NCBI GenBank assembly: GCA_964648005.1
Contig: CAZYKR010000030.1
Location: 1-23,374, forward strand
Source of the DNA: JAGQTE01 sp964648005
GTDB taxonomy: Bacteria; Actinomycetota; Acidimicrobiia; Acidimicrobiales; Acidimicrobilacustridaceae
Direction of reading: 5' to 3'
DNA: 23,374 nt
Shown: one piece after another, positions 7,822-14,679 of the stretch
Numbering within the stretch: the first letter of the stretch is position 1
Layout of the letters: every line of letters begins with the position of its first letter
Position numbers and translations under genes: made by a program
The notes under the pieces: model-generated
The model's database searches: none
Told to the model about the DNA's origin: nothing
What the model saw: the letters and a program-made list of their open reading frames with translations, nothing else

Positions 7822-7827
7822 AGGCTA
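7822..7827 (-). promoter_or_regulatory. Predicted -10 hexamer (leaderless) for lysC
   Basis: Minus-strand TAGCCT is followed by 9 nt and ATG 7812. It sits in the 85-bp divergent space with the cyclophilin-like gene, whose own hexamer is at 7883-7888. A TGAC-containing -35-like stretch lies about 17 nt upstream, but it is a poor match. Confidence 0.5.
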
Positions 7828-7882
7828 CCGCCGAGGTCGCGCCGTCACGAAGGCCGCCCGCGTGCGCCCCCGGCACCGGCGC

Positions 7883-7888
7883 TAGGTT
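7883..7888 (+). promoter_or_regulatory. Predicted -10 hexamer (leaderless) for first cyclophilin-like gene
   Basis: TAGGTT is followed by 9 nt and ATG 7898, the same geometry as the divergent lysC promoter. No Shine-Dalgarno sequence is present. Confidence 0.5.
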
Positions 7889-7897
7889 CTCGGCCCG

Positions 7898-8833
7898 ATG
7901 GCCAGGCAACCCGCACGCCACTCCCCGAGCGGTCGGGGCGCGCCGCGCACCTCGATGGCGCCGAGCGCGTCGCGCCGTGCCGAGGCTGACGAGGCGCTGG
8001 CCCGCCAGCAGCGCACGCAACGGCTCGTACTGGTGCTCGCCGTCGCTGTCCTGGTGGCGTTCGTGGTCGGCATGGTCCTGGCCTTCCGGGCGCAGGGCGG
8101 TGACGGCACGGCCTCGACGGGCACGGCGCCGGTGTCGACGACCGCCAGCACGGTCGTCGATCCGAACCAACCGCCGGTCACCGCCGCCGGCCCGCCGGTC
8201 GAGGTCGACGCCGTGGCGCCGGGCGAGCAGATGGCGGCACCCACGCCGTGCCCCGCCTTCGACGGGTCGGCGCCGCGCGTCACGAGCTTCGCCGAGCCCC
8301 CGCCCCTGTGCATCGACCCGAATCGCAACTACACCCTGACGATGCGGACCTCGGTCGGCGACCTGGTGTTCTTCCTCAACCCCAAGCAGGGCGAGGCGGC
8401 GATCAACAACTTCCTCGTCCTCGCCGCCTACCACTACTACGACGGCCTACCGCTCACGAAGATCGACCCGCTGGTCGACCTCCAGGTCGACCCGCAGTTC
8501 ACGAACCCGACCGGGGTGACGAGCCCCGGCTACCCCGTGCCGCTGAACGCCGCCGTGACCATCGTGAACCCCGGATCGCTGGCGTTGCTCGGAACGAACG
8601 ACCCGGGCCGCGAGGCGGCGGGCTTCAAGGTGGCGCTCGGCCAGGACGCGGTGGGGTGGACCGAGGACTCGCCCATCATCGGGCTGTTGCTCGACGGGCT
8701 CGAGCCCTTGCAGGCCATCCGTGAGGCGGGCACGCCCAAGACGGGCGAGCCGACCCGGGTGGTCACGATCGAGGGCTTGACCATCGAGCCCGGTGGCGAG
8801 GCCAAGACGCCACCCGGCGGCGCCAACCCCTGA
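7898..8833 (+). CDS. Membrane-anchored degenerate cyclophilin-like protein
   Basis: A 311-residue protein with a basic N-terminus, one membrane helix (about 42-63, RLVLVLAVAVLVAFVVGMVL), a Thr/Pro-rich linker and a C-terminal domain that follows the cyclophilin fold. The domain runs from NYTLTMRTSVGDLVFFL to VVTIEGLTIE (about 144-298) and would lie outside the membrane. Cyclophilin landmarks are altered: the catalytic FHR position reads LTK (Lys188), the QGG motif reads QVD (196-198), and QFFI is replaced by GFKVAL. It is therefore probably not an active prolyl isomerase and may be a binding or scaffold paralogue of the intact copy that follows. The gene is divergent from lysC. Confidence 0.75.
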   Translation: MARQPARHSPSGRGAPRTSMAPSASRRAEADEALARQQRTQRLVLVLAVAVLVAFVVGMVLAFRAQGGDGTASTGTAPVSTTASTVVDPNQPPVTAAGPPVEVDAVAPGEQMAAPTPCPAFDGSAPRVTSFAEPPPLCIDPNRNYTLTMRTSVGDLVFFLNPKQGEAAINNFLVLAAYHYYDGLPLTKIDPLVDLQVDPQFTNPTGVTSPGYPVPLNAAVTIVNPGSLALLGTNDPGREAAGFKVALGQDAVGWTEDSPIIGLLLDGLEPLQAIREAGTPKTGEPTRVVTIEGLTIEPGGEAKTPPGGANP

Positions 8834-8860
8834 CTCGGGGCCACGAGGCGCTGCACGGCT

Positions 8861-8932
8861 GGCACGACCGCAAGACGACGACACGACGACAGCACGACAG
8901 CACGACGACGACAGCACGAGGAGCACAACGGG
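8861..8932 (+). repeat. T-free leader with CACGAC/CAGCACGAC short repeats
   Basis: The 72 bases before ATG 8933 contain no T on the coding strand. They consist largely of reiterated ACGAC and CAGCACGAC units (densest at 8875-8919), ending in GAGGAG about 9 nt before the ATG, a plausible Shine-Dalgarno site. A U-free leader can form little secondary structure. It may keep the ribosome-binding site open or simply be a simple-sequence expansion. Confidence 0.6.
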
Positions 8933-9835
8933 ATGGGTACCGACAAGCGGGAGCGACAAAAGGCTGGCCGGCAGGCTCGCCTCGATGCGGCACGGCAGCA
9001 GGAGGCCTCGGCGGAGCGCCGCCGGCGGGCCACGTCGATCGGTGCCGGCCTCGGCCTCGTCGTCGTGGTCGTCGTGGCGATCCTGGTGGTGTCGCAGCGC
9101 GACACCACGGACGACACGGTGGCATCGACGACCTCGACGGCGTCGACGATCGCGCCCGGGTCCACCGACACGGTGCCGGTGAGCTTCATCTACGGCAACG
9201 GGCCGTGCGCCCCCGACGCCGGGGTCGAGGCTCCCGTGCGGTCGTTCACCGACGCCCCCCAGCAGTGCATCGATCCCGAGATGCAGTACGTCGCCACGTT
9301 CACCACCACGGCGGGCACCGTCAAGGTGTTGCTCGACACCGAGCGGACCCCGGGGACGGCCAACAACTTCGTGACCTTGTCCCGCTACGGCTACTACGAC
9401 GACTCGCAGATCTTCCGGGCCGACCAGTCGATCGACATCATCCAGGGCGGCGCGCCGACGACCAACAGCGCCACCGACCCGGGCCCCGGCTACACGATCC
9501 CCGACGAGGGGGAGGGGTTCACCTACGTGCCCGGGCAGCTCGTGATGGCACGGTCGCAGGCGCCGAACTCGGCGAGCGCCCAGTTCTTCTTCACCGCCGG
9601 ACCGAACGCGTCGGCTCTGGACGAGGCCGGCACCTACGTCGTGTTCGGCAACGTCATCGAGGGCCTCGACATCGTCGAGTCGATCCTGGCGTCGAGCACC
9701 GGGTCCGGCAGCCTCGGCGGGCAGCCCGACCCGACGGTGGTCGTGACATCGGTGCAGATCGAAGAGCTGGCGCCGGGCACGGTGACGCCGACCACGGCGG
9801 GGGCGCCGACGTCCGACCCGGCGTTGGCGCCGTAG
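8933..9835 (+). CDS. Membrane-anchored cyclophilin-type peptidyl-prolyl isomerase
   Basis: Catalyses cis-trans isomerisation of proline peptide bonds, here probably outside the membrane as a folding helper. It has 300 residues: a highly charged N-terminus (1-33), a membrane helix at about 36-53 (SIGAGLGLVVVVVVAILVV), a Thr/Ser linker, then a cyclophilin domain from about 118 to 262. Key elements are TPGTANNFVTLSRYGYYD, the catalytic Arg in IFRADQ (Arg162), DIIQGGAP (Gln171), GQLVMARSQAPNSASAQFFF and VFGNVIEGLDIVESI. Unlike the preceding paralogue, the active-site residues are kept. It has a GAGGAG ribosome-binding site in a T-free leader and ends 40 nt from the convergent D-Ala-D-Ala ligase gene. 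Confidence 0.9.
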   Translation: MGTDKRERQKAGRQARLDAARQQEASAERRRRATSIGAGLGLVVVVVVAILVVSQRDTTDDTVASTTSTASTIAPGSTDTVPVSFIYGNGPCAPDAGVEAPVRSFTDAPQQCIDPEMQYVATFTTTAGTVKVLLDTERTPGTANNFVTLSRYGYYDDSQIFRADQSIDIIQGGAPTTNSATDPGPGYTIPDEGEGFTYVPGQLVMARSQAPNSASAQFFFTAGPNASALDEAGTYVVFGNVIEGLDIVESILASSTGSGSLGGQPDPTVVVTSVQIEELAPGTVTPTTAGAPTSDPALAP

Positions 9836-9875
9836 CCGACCCGCTGCGCTGACGCCTACCGGTCGCCGGACGCGC

Positions 9876-10970
9876 TCAGATCGCCAGCTTGCGCTTGGCG
9901 GAGCGCAGGGCCTCGCCGGTGTTGCCGGCGGAGCTGAACGTGCGCGCCGGTGCCGCCAACGCCTCGGCGACGAGGTCGCCGACGGCCTGCGGGCCCGAGA
10001 GGCCGGCGGCCTGCCACAGGTACAGCGACAGCGCGCCGGGGATGGCGTTGATCTCGTTGAACGCCACGCGGTCGGCGCCGTCCCACAGGAAGTCGATGCG
10101 GGCGATCCCGCGGATGCGGGCCGGCTCGGCCAGGAGGGTCGCGTGTTGGACGATGGCTGCCGCCACCCCGTCGGGCAGCTGCGCCGGCAGCTCGCGCGGC
10201 GCCGTCTCCATGCCCGCACCGGTGCCGCCGAGGTACTTCTCGGCGAACGAGTAGATGCGCTCGCCCTCGGGTCGCAGCGGCCGCTCGATCGGGGAGCACT
10301 GGACCTCGGGGTGGCTGCGGACGGCGACGTTGAGGTCGACCCAGCCGTCGAGGTACTGCTCGATGACCGCGCCGTCGCGCAGGTGGACCGACGTCCGCAG
10401 CAGCGCCACGGCGGTGTCGTGGTCGTCGACGGCCTGCACGCCGATCGATGATCCGCCGAAGCGCGGCTTGACGATGTACGGACCGGCGAAGGGCGGCGGG
10501 GTCGCCGAGAGGGGTGCCTGCTCGGCGACGGGGATGTCGAGCGAGGCGGCGATGGCGTGCATGGCCAGCTTGTCCATGGCCAGGGCGGCGCCGATCGACG
10601 ACGGGCCCGTGTAGCGGATACCGGCCAGATCGAGCGCCGCCTGAAGGGTGCCGTCCTCGCCGGGACCGCCGTGGCAGCACAACAGCGCCACGTCGACGCC
10701 GAGCGGTCGCGGCTTGCGCCGTTCCTCCACCCAGCCGCCACCGGTGCCCACGACGAGTCGCACGGGCGTCGCCCCCTTCGGCGGCCCCTGGACGTAGTCC
10801 TGCGCCTCGAGGCGAGCCGGCACCTCGTACCAGTCGCCGCCGGTGGTCCAGTACAGGGCGGTGACGTCCATCCCGGTGCCGGCGAGCGTGTGGACGACGT
10901 GGAGGCCGGTGAGGATGGAGATGTCGTGCTCGGGCGAGGGCCCGCCGAAGACGACGGCGACTCGGGTCAT
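9876..10970 (-). CDS. D-alanine--D-alanine ligase (divergent)
   Basis: ATP-grasp ligase, most like Ddl, which makes D-Ala-D-Ala for the end of the peptidoglycan stem peptide. It has 364 residues. Family motifs are VVFGGPSPEHDIS (6-18), CHGGPGEDGTLQ (99-110), YTGPSSIGAALAMDK (120-134), YIVKPRFGGSSIGV (165-178), FAEKYLGG (242-249), ARIDFLWD (290-297) and FNEINAIPG (304-312). Oddities: the DKxxxK site ends in His (DKLAMH), and the usual Glu of the GxE(I/F)xVxV strand reads WVDLNVAV. The acceptor could therefore differ from D-Ala. AGGA lies 8 nt before ATG 10970. The gene follows the MurF-like ligase by 63 nt, so the two probably act in sequence. Confidence 0.85.
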   Translation of the reverse strand: MTRVAVVFGGPSPEHDISILTGLHVVHTLAGTGMDVTALYWTTGGDWYEVPARLEAQDYVQGPPKGATPVRLVVGTGGGWVEERRKPRPLGVDVALLCCHGGPGEDGTLQAALDLAGIRYTGPSSIGAALAMDKLAMHAIAASLDIPVAEQAPLSATPPPFAGPYIVKPRFGGSSIGVQAVDDHDTAVALLRTSVHLRDGAVIEQYLDGWVDLNVAVRSHPEVQCSPIERPLRPEGERIYSFAEKYLGGTGAGMETAPRELPAQLPDGVAAAIVQHATLLAEPARIRGIARIDFLWDGADRVAFNEINAIPGALSLYLWQAAGLSGPQAVGDLVAEALAAPARTFSSAGNTGEALRSAKRKLAI

Positions 10971-11033
10971 GGGTGCGTTCCTGCGACGGTGGACGATGCG
11001 GACGTGGTCCGCAGGCGGTCGGCGTCGTTTCTA

Positions 11034-12590
11034 CTACGGGAAGATGTCGGGGAGGTCGTTCTCGTAGAGCACCGCGTCGCCATCGCGCAGCTCGGCGCGG
11101 ACCCATTCGGTGGCGGCGTCGCGGTGGGGGAACCAGTGCACCTTCGCTCGCCCGCGGGCGGCGCCGGCAAGCAGGGCGGCGCGGTTGGTGCGGGTGACGA
11201 CGACCAGGTCGTCGACCTGCGCTGCGGCCTCGCGGGCGAACGCCTCGTTCTCGGCCGCCTGGGTGGCGCCGAGCTCGACCATGCCCGGTGTGACGATCAC
11301 TCGCCGGCCGGCCGTGTCGATGGCCATCAGGCGCGCCAGCGCCGAGCGGGCTCCCGCCGGGTTCGAGTTGAACGAGTCGTCGATGACCCAGATGCCGCTC
11401 GGGCCGCGTTCGACGACCTGGCGGTGGGCGGGGGCGTGGATGTCGGCCACGCCGGCGGCGATCACCGACGGGTCGAGGCCGACCGCGGTGGCCGCGCCCA
11501 CGGCGCACGCGAGGTTCGTGAGCTGCAGGCCGCCCTCGGGCGCGGCGGCCTCGAGCGTGTGTCCGGCGACCTCGATGCGCACGGTGGTGGCGTCGTCGTT
11601 GCGGCCGAGCTCGGTGACGCGCACGTCGAGGTCCGGCGACGTCGATCCGCAGCGCACGACCCGCATACCGCCGGCGGCGAGCTCGTCGGCGAGGGGCGCC
11701 AGCTTGGGGTCGTCGACGTTGAGGACCGCCACCTCGGCGCGCTCGAAGATCTCCCGCTTGGCCGTGACGATGGTGTCGAGCGTCTTCATGCGCTCGAGGT
11801 GGACCGGACCGATGGCGGTGAGGACCGACACGGTCGGCGGGACCCAGCTGCACAGCTCGCGGATCTCGCCCGGCCCGTACGTGCCCATCTCGGCGATGAA
11901 GAACTGGGCGCCGGGGTGCAGCGACTCGTTGACGGCCCGGGCCAGCCCGGCACGATTGTTGAAGCTGGCCGGGCTGGGGCAGACCTCGAAGCTGCGGCCG
12001 AGCAGCGCTCGCACGTACTCCTTGGTCGACGTCTTGCCGTACGAGCCGGTGATGGCGATGACGGTGGGGTCGATGCGGCGCAGCTTCTCGGTGGCCTCGT
12101 CGACGAAGCGGCCGAGCATCCGGGCCTCGATGGGCTTGGCGATGGCCGCCGCGGCGTCGACCAGCACCGGCACGAGCAGCGCCACTACCACCAGGCCCAT
12201 CAGCGGGGCCCCGATCAGCGCCGCCACGCCGAAGACGACCACCGCCACGGCCGCGGTGATGCCGGCGAGCCGCTTGAGACGTGCGGTCCAGGCGAGGGAC
12301 CCGGTGCGGCCGCGCAGCGGGAGACCGATCGGCGTCACGGCCACCAGGACGGCGACGCCGACCCACAGCGCCGGCACGTACATGCCGCCGAGGACGAGCA
12401 GGATCGTCGCCGCGGTGGCGGCGGTGTTGGCGGGGCTGCTCCATTGCCAGCGCCGCATGAACACCGACGTGCTGCCCGGCAGGTAGTGCTCGCGCTGGCA
12501 CACCCGCAGCCAGCGCAGGGCGCTCACGACGGTGGCGGCGACGAGGGCGACGGCGACGCCGGCGGCGACGACCGGCGTGACGTCGTTCAC
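11034..12590 (-). CDS. MurF-like Mur ligase with N-terminal membrane domain
   Basis: An ATP-dependent Mur ligase family protein (518 residues). The central domain has the P-loop TGSYGKTSTK (181-190), AEMGTYGPGEI (233-243), HLERMKTLDTIVTAKREIFE (264-283, including the Lys usually carbamylated) and NVDDPKL. The C-terminal domain has VIDDSFNSNPAGARSAL (402-418), the MurF form of the DxYNANP motif. MurF adds D-Ala-D-Ala to the UDP-MurNAc-tripeptide. Instead of the usual MurF N-terminal UDP-MurNAc domain, residues 1-150 hold four or five hydrophobic helices (about 6-28, 56-88, 107-127, 129-150), so the enzyme is membrane-bound. GTG 12590 overlaps the alpha/beta hydrolase stop by 4 nt, and the D-Ala-D-Ala ligase gene follows. 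The ligase assignment is secure; the exact acceptor is not. Confidence 0.85.
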   Translation of the reverse strand: MNDVTPVVAAGVAVALVAATVVSALRWLRVCQREHYLPGSTSVFMRRWQWSSPANTAATAATILLVLGGMYVPALWVGVAVLVAVTPIGLPLRGRTGSLAWTARLKRLAGITAAVAVVVFGVAALIGAPLMGLVVVALLVPVLVDAAAAIAKPIEARMLGRFVDEATEKLRRIDPTVIAITGSYGKTSTKEYVRALLGRSFEVCPSPASFNNRAGLARAVNESLHPGAQFFIAEMGTYGPGEIRELCSWVPPTVSVLTAIGPVHLERMKTLDTIVTAKREIFERAEVAVLNVDDPKLAPLADELAAGGMRVVRCGSTSPDLDVRVTELGRNDDATTVRIEVAGHTLEAAAPEGGLQLTNLACAVGAATAVGLDPSVIAAGVADIHAPAHRQVVERGPSGIWVIDDSFNSNPAGARSALARLMAIDTAGRRVIVTPGMVELGATQAAENEAFAREAAAQVDDLVVVTRTNRAALLAGAARGRAKVHWFPHRDAATEWVRAELRDGDAVLYENDLPDIFP

Positions 12591-13339
12591 GGCGTCTGCT
12601 GCGGGACGAGGGCGCTCAACGCGGCGCGCAGCTCGGTGGCCGGCGCCCGCAGCGGCGAGTCGTGCGTGCCGCCGGCCACGACGGTGAGCGTGGCGTCAGA
12701 CAGACGGCGGTCGGCCTCCTGGGCGATCCACAGCGGCGCCGCCGTGTCGCCCTCGCCCCAGACCAACGCCACCGGGCACCGCACGGCGTCGAGCTGGTCG
12801 CCGTAGGACTCGTTGACGACGCGCACGAACGTCTCGCGCATGACGCCGGTGGCGGCGTTGTAGTCGGCCGACCCGTACTGCTGGCGGGCGCGCTCCATGC
12901 GAGCATCGCTGACGAGGTGCAGCCGGTGGAGGCGCTTGACGAGGCGGAACCCCAACGGGGAGCGCCCGGCGCTCGCGCGGCGCAGCAACGGCGCGCCGGT
13001 GAGCACGAGTGCCCGCACCAGGTCGGGCCGCTCGGCGGCGAGGCACACGGCGACGCGCCCGCCGAAGCTGTGCCCCAGCACCACGAGGGGGGCCTCGACC
13101 TCGTCGGTGGTCTCGATGAGGCGGGTGACGAGGGCGGCGTAGTCGGCGGCGCCCCACGCCTCGGGCGGCGCCGGGGTGGCGCCGAAGCCGGGGAGGTCGG
13201 GCGCGATGGCGCTCCAGCCGTCCAGCACGGTGGCGAGGTCGGCGCCGGCGCGCCCCCAGCCGTGGAGGCCGATCAGGCCGACGGGGCCGTCGCCGACGCG
13301 CTCGGCCAGCACGTCTCCGTCGAGGTAGGCCCGCAGCAC
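12587..13339 (-). CDS. Alpha/beta hydrolase
   Basis: A 250-residue single-domain alpha/beta-hydrolase fold protein. The oxyanion/HG loop is GLHGWGRAGAD (about 24-34) and the nucleophile elbow is GHSFGG (Ser91). The acid is probably Asp198 in VWGEGDTAAP and the general base His226 in AGGTHDSPL. APDLPGFGATPAP is typical of the small esterase/MhpC-like group, but substrate cannot be told from sequence. It has no signal peptide, so it is cytoplasmic. It is the first gene of a three-gene group with the membrane Mur ligase and D-Ala-D-Ala ligase, overlapping the Mur ligase start by 4 nt (GTGA). A link to envelope metabolism is inferred only from that context. Confidence 0.85.
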   Translation of the reverse strand: MLRAYLDGDVLAERVGDGPVGLIGLHGWGRAGADLATVLDGWSAIAPDLPGFGATPAPPEAWGAADYAALVTRLIETTDEVEAPLVVLGHSFGGRVAVCLAAERPDLVRALVLTGAPLLRRASAGRSPLGFRLVKRLHRLHLVSDARMERARQQYGSADYNAATGVMRETFVRVVNESYGDQLDAVRCPVALVWGEGDTAAPLWIAQEADRRLSDATLTVVAGGTHDSPLRAPATELRAALSALVPQQTP

Positions 13340-13346
13340 GGCGCCA

Positions 13347-13352
13347 AGGGTA
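13347..13352 (-). promoter_or_regulatory. Predicted -10 hexamer (leaderless) for hydrolase / Mur ligase / Ddl group
   Basis: Minus-strand TACCCT is followed by 7 nt and GTG 13339. It falls in the 22-nt gap after the upstream S51-like gene, so this group can be transcribed separately from it. Confidence 0.45.
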
Positions 13353-13361
13353 CCGGCGCGC

Positions 13362-14024
13362 TCAGGGCAGATCGGAAAGCCCGACGACTCGACCGTCGAG
13401 GTGCACCTCGACCGAGCCGACGCCGGCCGCCGTCCACGTGCCGTCGGCGGCGCGGATCAGCGCCGTCGCCTCGGGCAGGGCGGCGAGGGCGACGCCCTCG
13501 GGCGCCAGGGCCACCGTGCGGTGGATCTTCTCGGGGGACCAGGTGTCGGCGCGCGGGATCACGGCCATGTTGGTGACGACGCCGAGGCCGACGGTGAAGG
13601 CGCCGCCGCGGAAGTCGACCATGGGGTCGCACAGCACGTCGGCGCCGGCATTGGTACCGGCCAGCACGGCGCCGCCGCGGTAGGCGTCGACGAGGGCGTC
13701 GAACAGCGGGGAGTCCTTGAGGACGGACCGGGTGTGCTGCGCCGAGGCGCCGGCGAGGTAGATGAACGCCGCGGCCCGGGCCTGCTCGGCCAGGGCGGCG
13801 TCCATGGCGTCGGGACGCGCCAGCACCGGCAGCTCCGTCACGGTGGCGCCGAGGGCGGCGAACCAGGTGCGGGCCTGGTCGACGAGGCGGTCCGGCCGCT
13901 CGTAGGCCGATCCCGTCGGCAGGACGAGCACGTCGCTGCCGCCGCTGCGTTCGAGCAGGTCGCGATCGAACGTGCACCCGTCGGTCCACTCCCGTCCACC
14001 CACCAGGGCCAGCGTGCCGGTCAT
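13362..14024 (-). CDS. S51/cyanophycinase-like protein lacking catalytic residues
   Basis: A 220-residue protein of the class I glutamine-amidotransferase-like fold, closest in pattern to peptidase E/cyanophycinase (S51). It starts TGTLALVGGREWTDG and has VLVLPTGSAYERPDRL, AAFIYLAGASAQHTRSVL and RGGAVLAGTNAGADVL (116-131). S51 enzymes have a nucleophile Ser in GxSAGA; here that position is Asn125. The VxPHxD-type His region reads AVIPRADTW. The active site therefore appears lost. ATG 14024 overlaps the methyltransferase stop (ATGA), which fixes the start; an upstream in-frame extension overlaps that gene and looks like noise. It may be a binding or regulatory relative of S51, and its function is unknown. 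Confidence 0.75.
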   Translation of the reverse strand: MTGTLALVGGREWTDGCTFDRDLLERSGGSDVLVLPTGSAYERPDRLVDQARTWFAALGATVTELPVLARPDAMDAALAEQARAAAFIYLAGASAQHTRSVLKDSPLFDALVDAYRGGAVLAGTNAGADVLCDPMVDFRGGAFTVGLGVVTNMAVIPRADTWSPEKIHRTVALAPEGVALAALPEATALIRAADGTWTAAGVGSVEVHLDGRVVGLSDLP

Positions 14025-14608
14025 GTCGTCGTCCTCTCGTGCGTTTCGCCGAGGTTGGTCGGCTGGGGGGTGTCGTCCTCGGTCGTGCCGTGCGGGCGGG
14101 TGACGCCGACCGGGTCGGGCACGCGGCGGTCGGTCGGGGCGCAGACGCCGCCGGCGATGAAGCGCAGGCTCCACGGTGCGGCCGGGATGGTGTCGCGCTC
14201 GACGCGGAAGAAGCGCCAGCCGCAGCGGTGCAGCTCCCACGGGACGTCGCGGTCGAGGTGCAGGGCACGCAGGTCGCGCCGCCACGTCGCCAGGCTGGCC
14301 CGGGCCGTGGCGACCATCCCGGCGCGCGCCGCCGGCTCGACCACGACGAGCTTGCCGCCGTCGCGCAGGTGATCGCGCATCTGTCCCGCAACGGCGGCGA
14401 GGTCAGCGAATCGGCACAGCTCGGCGACGCTGGTGATCGTGTCGAACGTGGCGTCGGGCCACGGCGCTGCGCCCCCGTCGAGATCCGCCAGGTCGAACAC
14501 GTCACCGACCACCTCATGCGCCACCGCGGCGGCGCGTGCCTCGAGCGCGGCGCGCGTCGGGCGCGGCCAGGCGAGCGCGTGGGCGGGGAGGGTGCCGAAG
14601 GGCGCCAT
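14021..14608 (-). CDS. SAM-methyltransferase-like protein lacking motif I (truncated)
   Basis: The 195-residue product resembles the second half of a class I (type 11) methyltransferase. Residues about 47-98 (PWPDATFDTITSVAELCRF and MRDHLRDGGKLVVVEPAARAG) match the post-motif II to IV region. The SAM-binding GxGxG loop and first strand are missing: only about 40 residues, with no Gly-rich loop, precede. The tail from about 160 is Pro/Thr-rich low complexity. The gene nevertheless has its own -10-like hexamer 8 nt before ATG 14608 and couples to the S51-like gene by ATGA overlap, so it may be expressed as is. It could be a decayed enzyme or a non-catalytic remnant. Confidence 0.6.
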   Translation of the reverse strand: MAPFGTLPAHALAWPRPTRAALEARAAAVAHEVVGDVFDLADLDGGAAPWPDATFDTITSVAELCRFADLAAVAGQMRDHLRDGGKLVVVEPAARAGMVATARASLATWRRDLRALHLDRDVPWELHRCGWRFFRVERDTIPAAPWSLRFIAGGVCAPTDRRVPDPVGVTRPHGTTEDDTPQPTNLGETHERTTT

Positions 14609-14616
14609 GGCGGGTC

Positions 14617-14622
14617 ACGCTA
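14617..14622 (-). promoter_or_regulatory. Predicted -10 hexamer (leaderless) for methyltransferase-like gene
   Basis: Minus-strand TAGCGT is followed by 8 nt and ATG 14608. It lies in the 71-bp divergent space shared with the hydroxyacyl-CoA dehydrogenase promoter. Confidence 0.45.
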
Positions 14623-14654
14623 CACAGCGGCGCGCGACCGTTGGCGCGCCGAAC

Positions 14655-14668
14655 CTACCCACCGGTAG
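14655..14668. promoter_or_regulatory. Palindromic operator candidate at hydroxyacyl-CoA dehydrogenase promoter
   Basis: CTACC-CACC-GGTAG is a perfect 5-bp inverted repeat around a 4-bp centre. It overlaps the first three bases of the predicted -10 hexamer of the gene at 14680, a classic repressor position. A palindrome of the same TACC-N4-GGTA form occurs at the start of ethylmalonyl-CoA mutase (17553-17566). TACCNACCGGTA-type sites are typical of TetR-family regulators of acyl-CoA metabolism in actinobacteria; assigning this one to such a regulator is inference. Confidence 0.55.
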
Positions 14669-14671
14669 CTT
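14666..14671 (+). promoter_or_regulatory. Predicted -10 hexamer (leaderless) for hydroxyacyl-CoA dehydrogenase
   Basis: TAGCTT is followed by 8 nt and ATG 14680. Its first three bases are shared with the right arm of the palindrome at 14655-14668. Confidence 0.5.
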
Positions 14672-14679
14672 TGCCGCCC

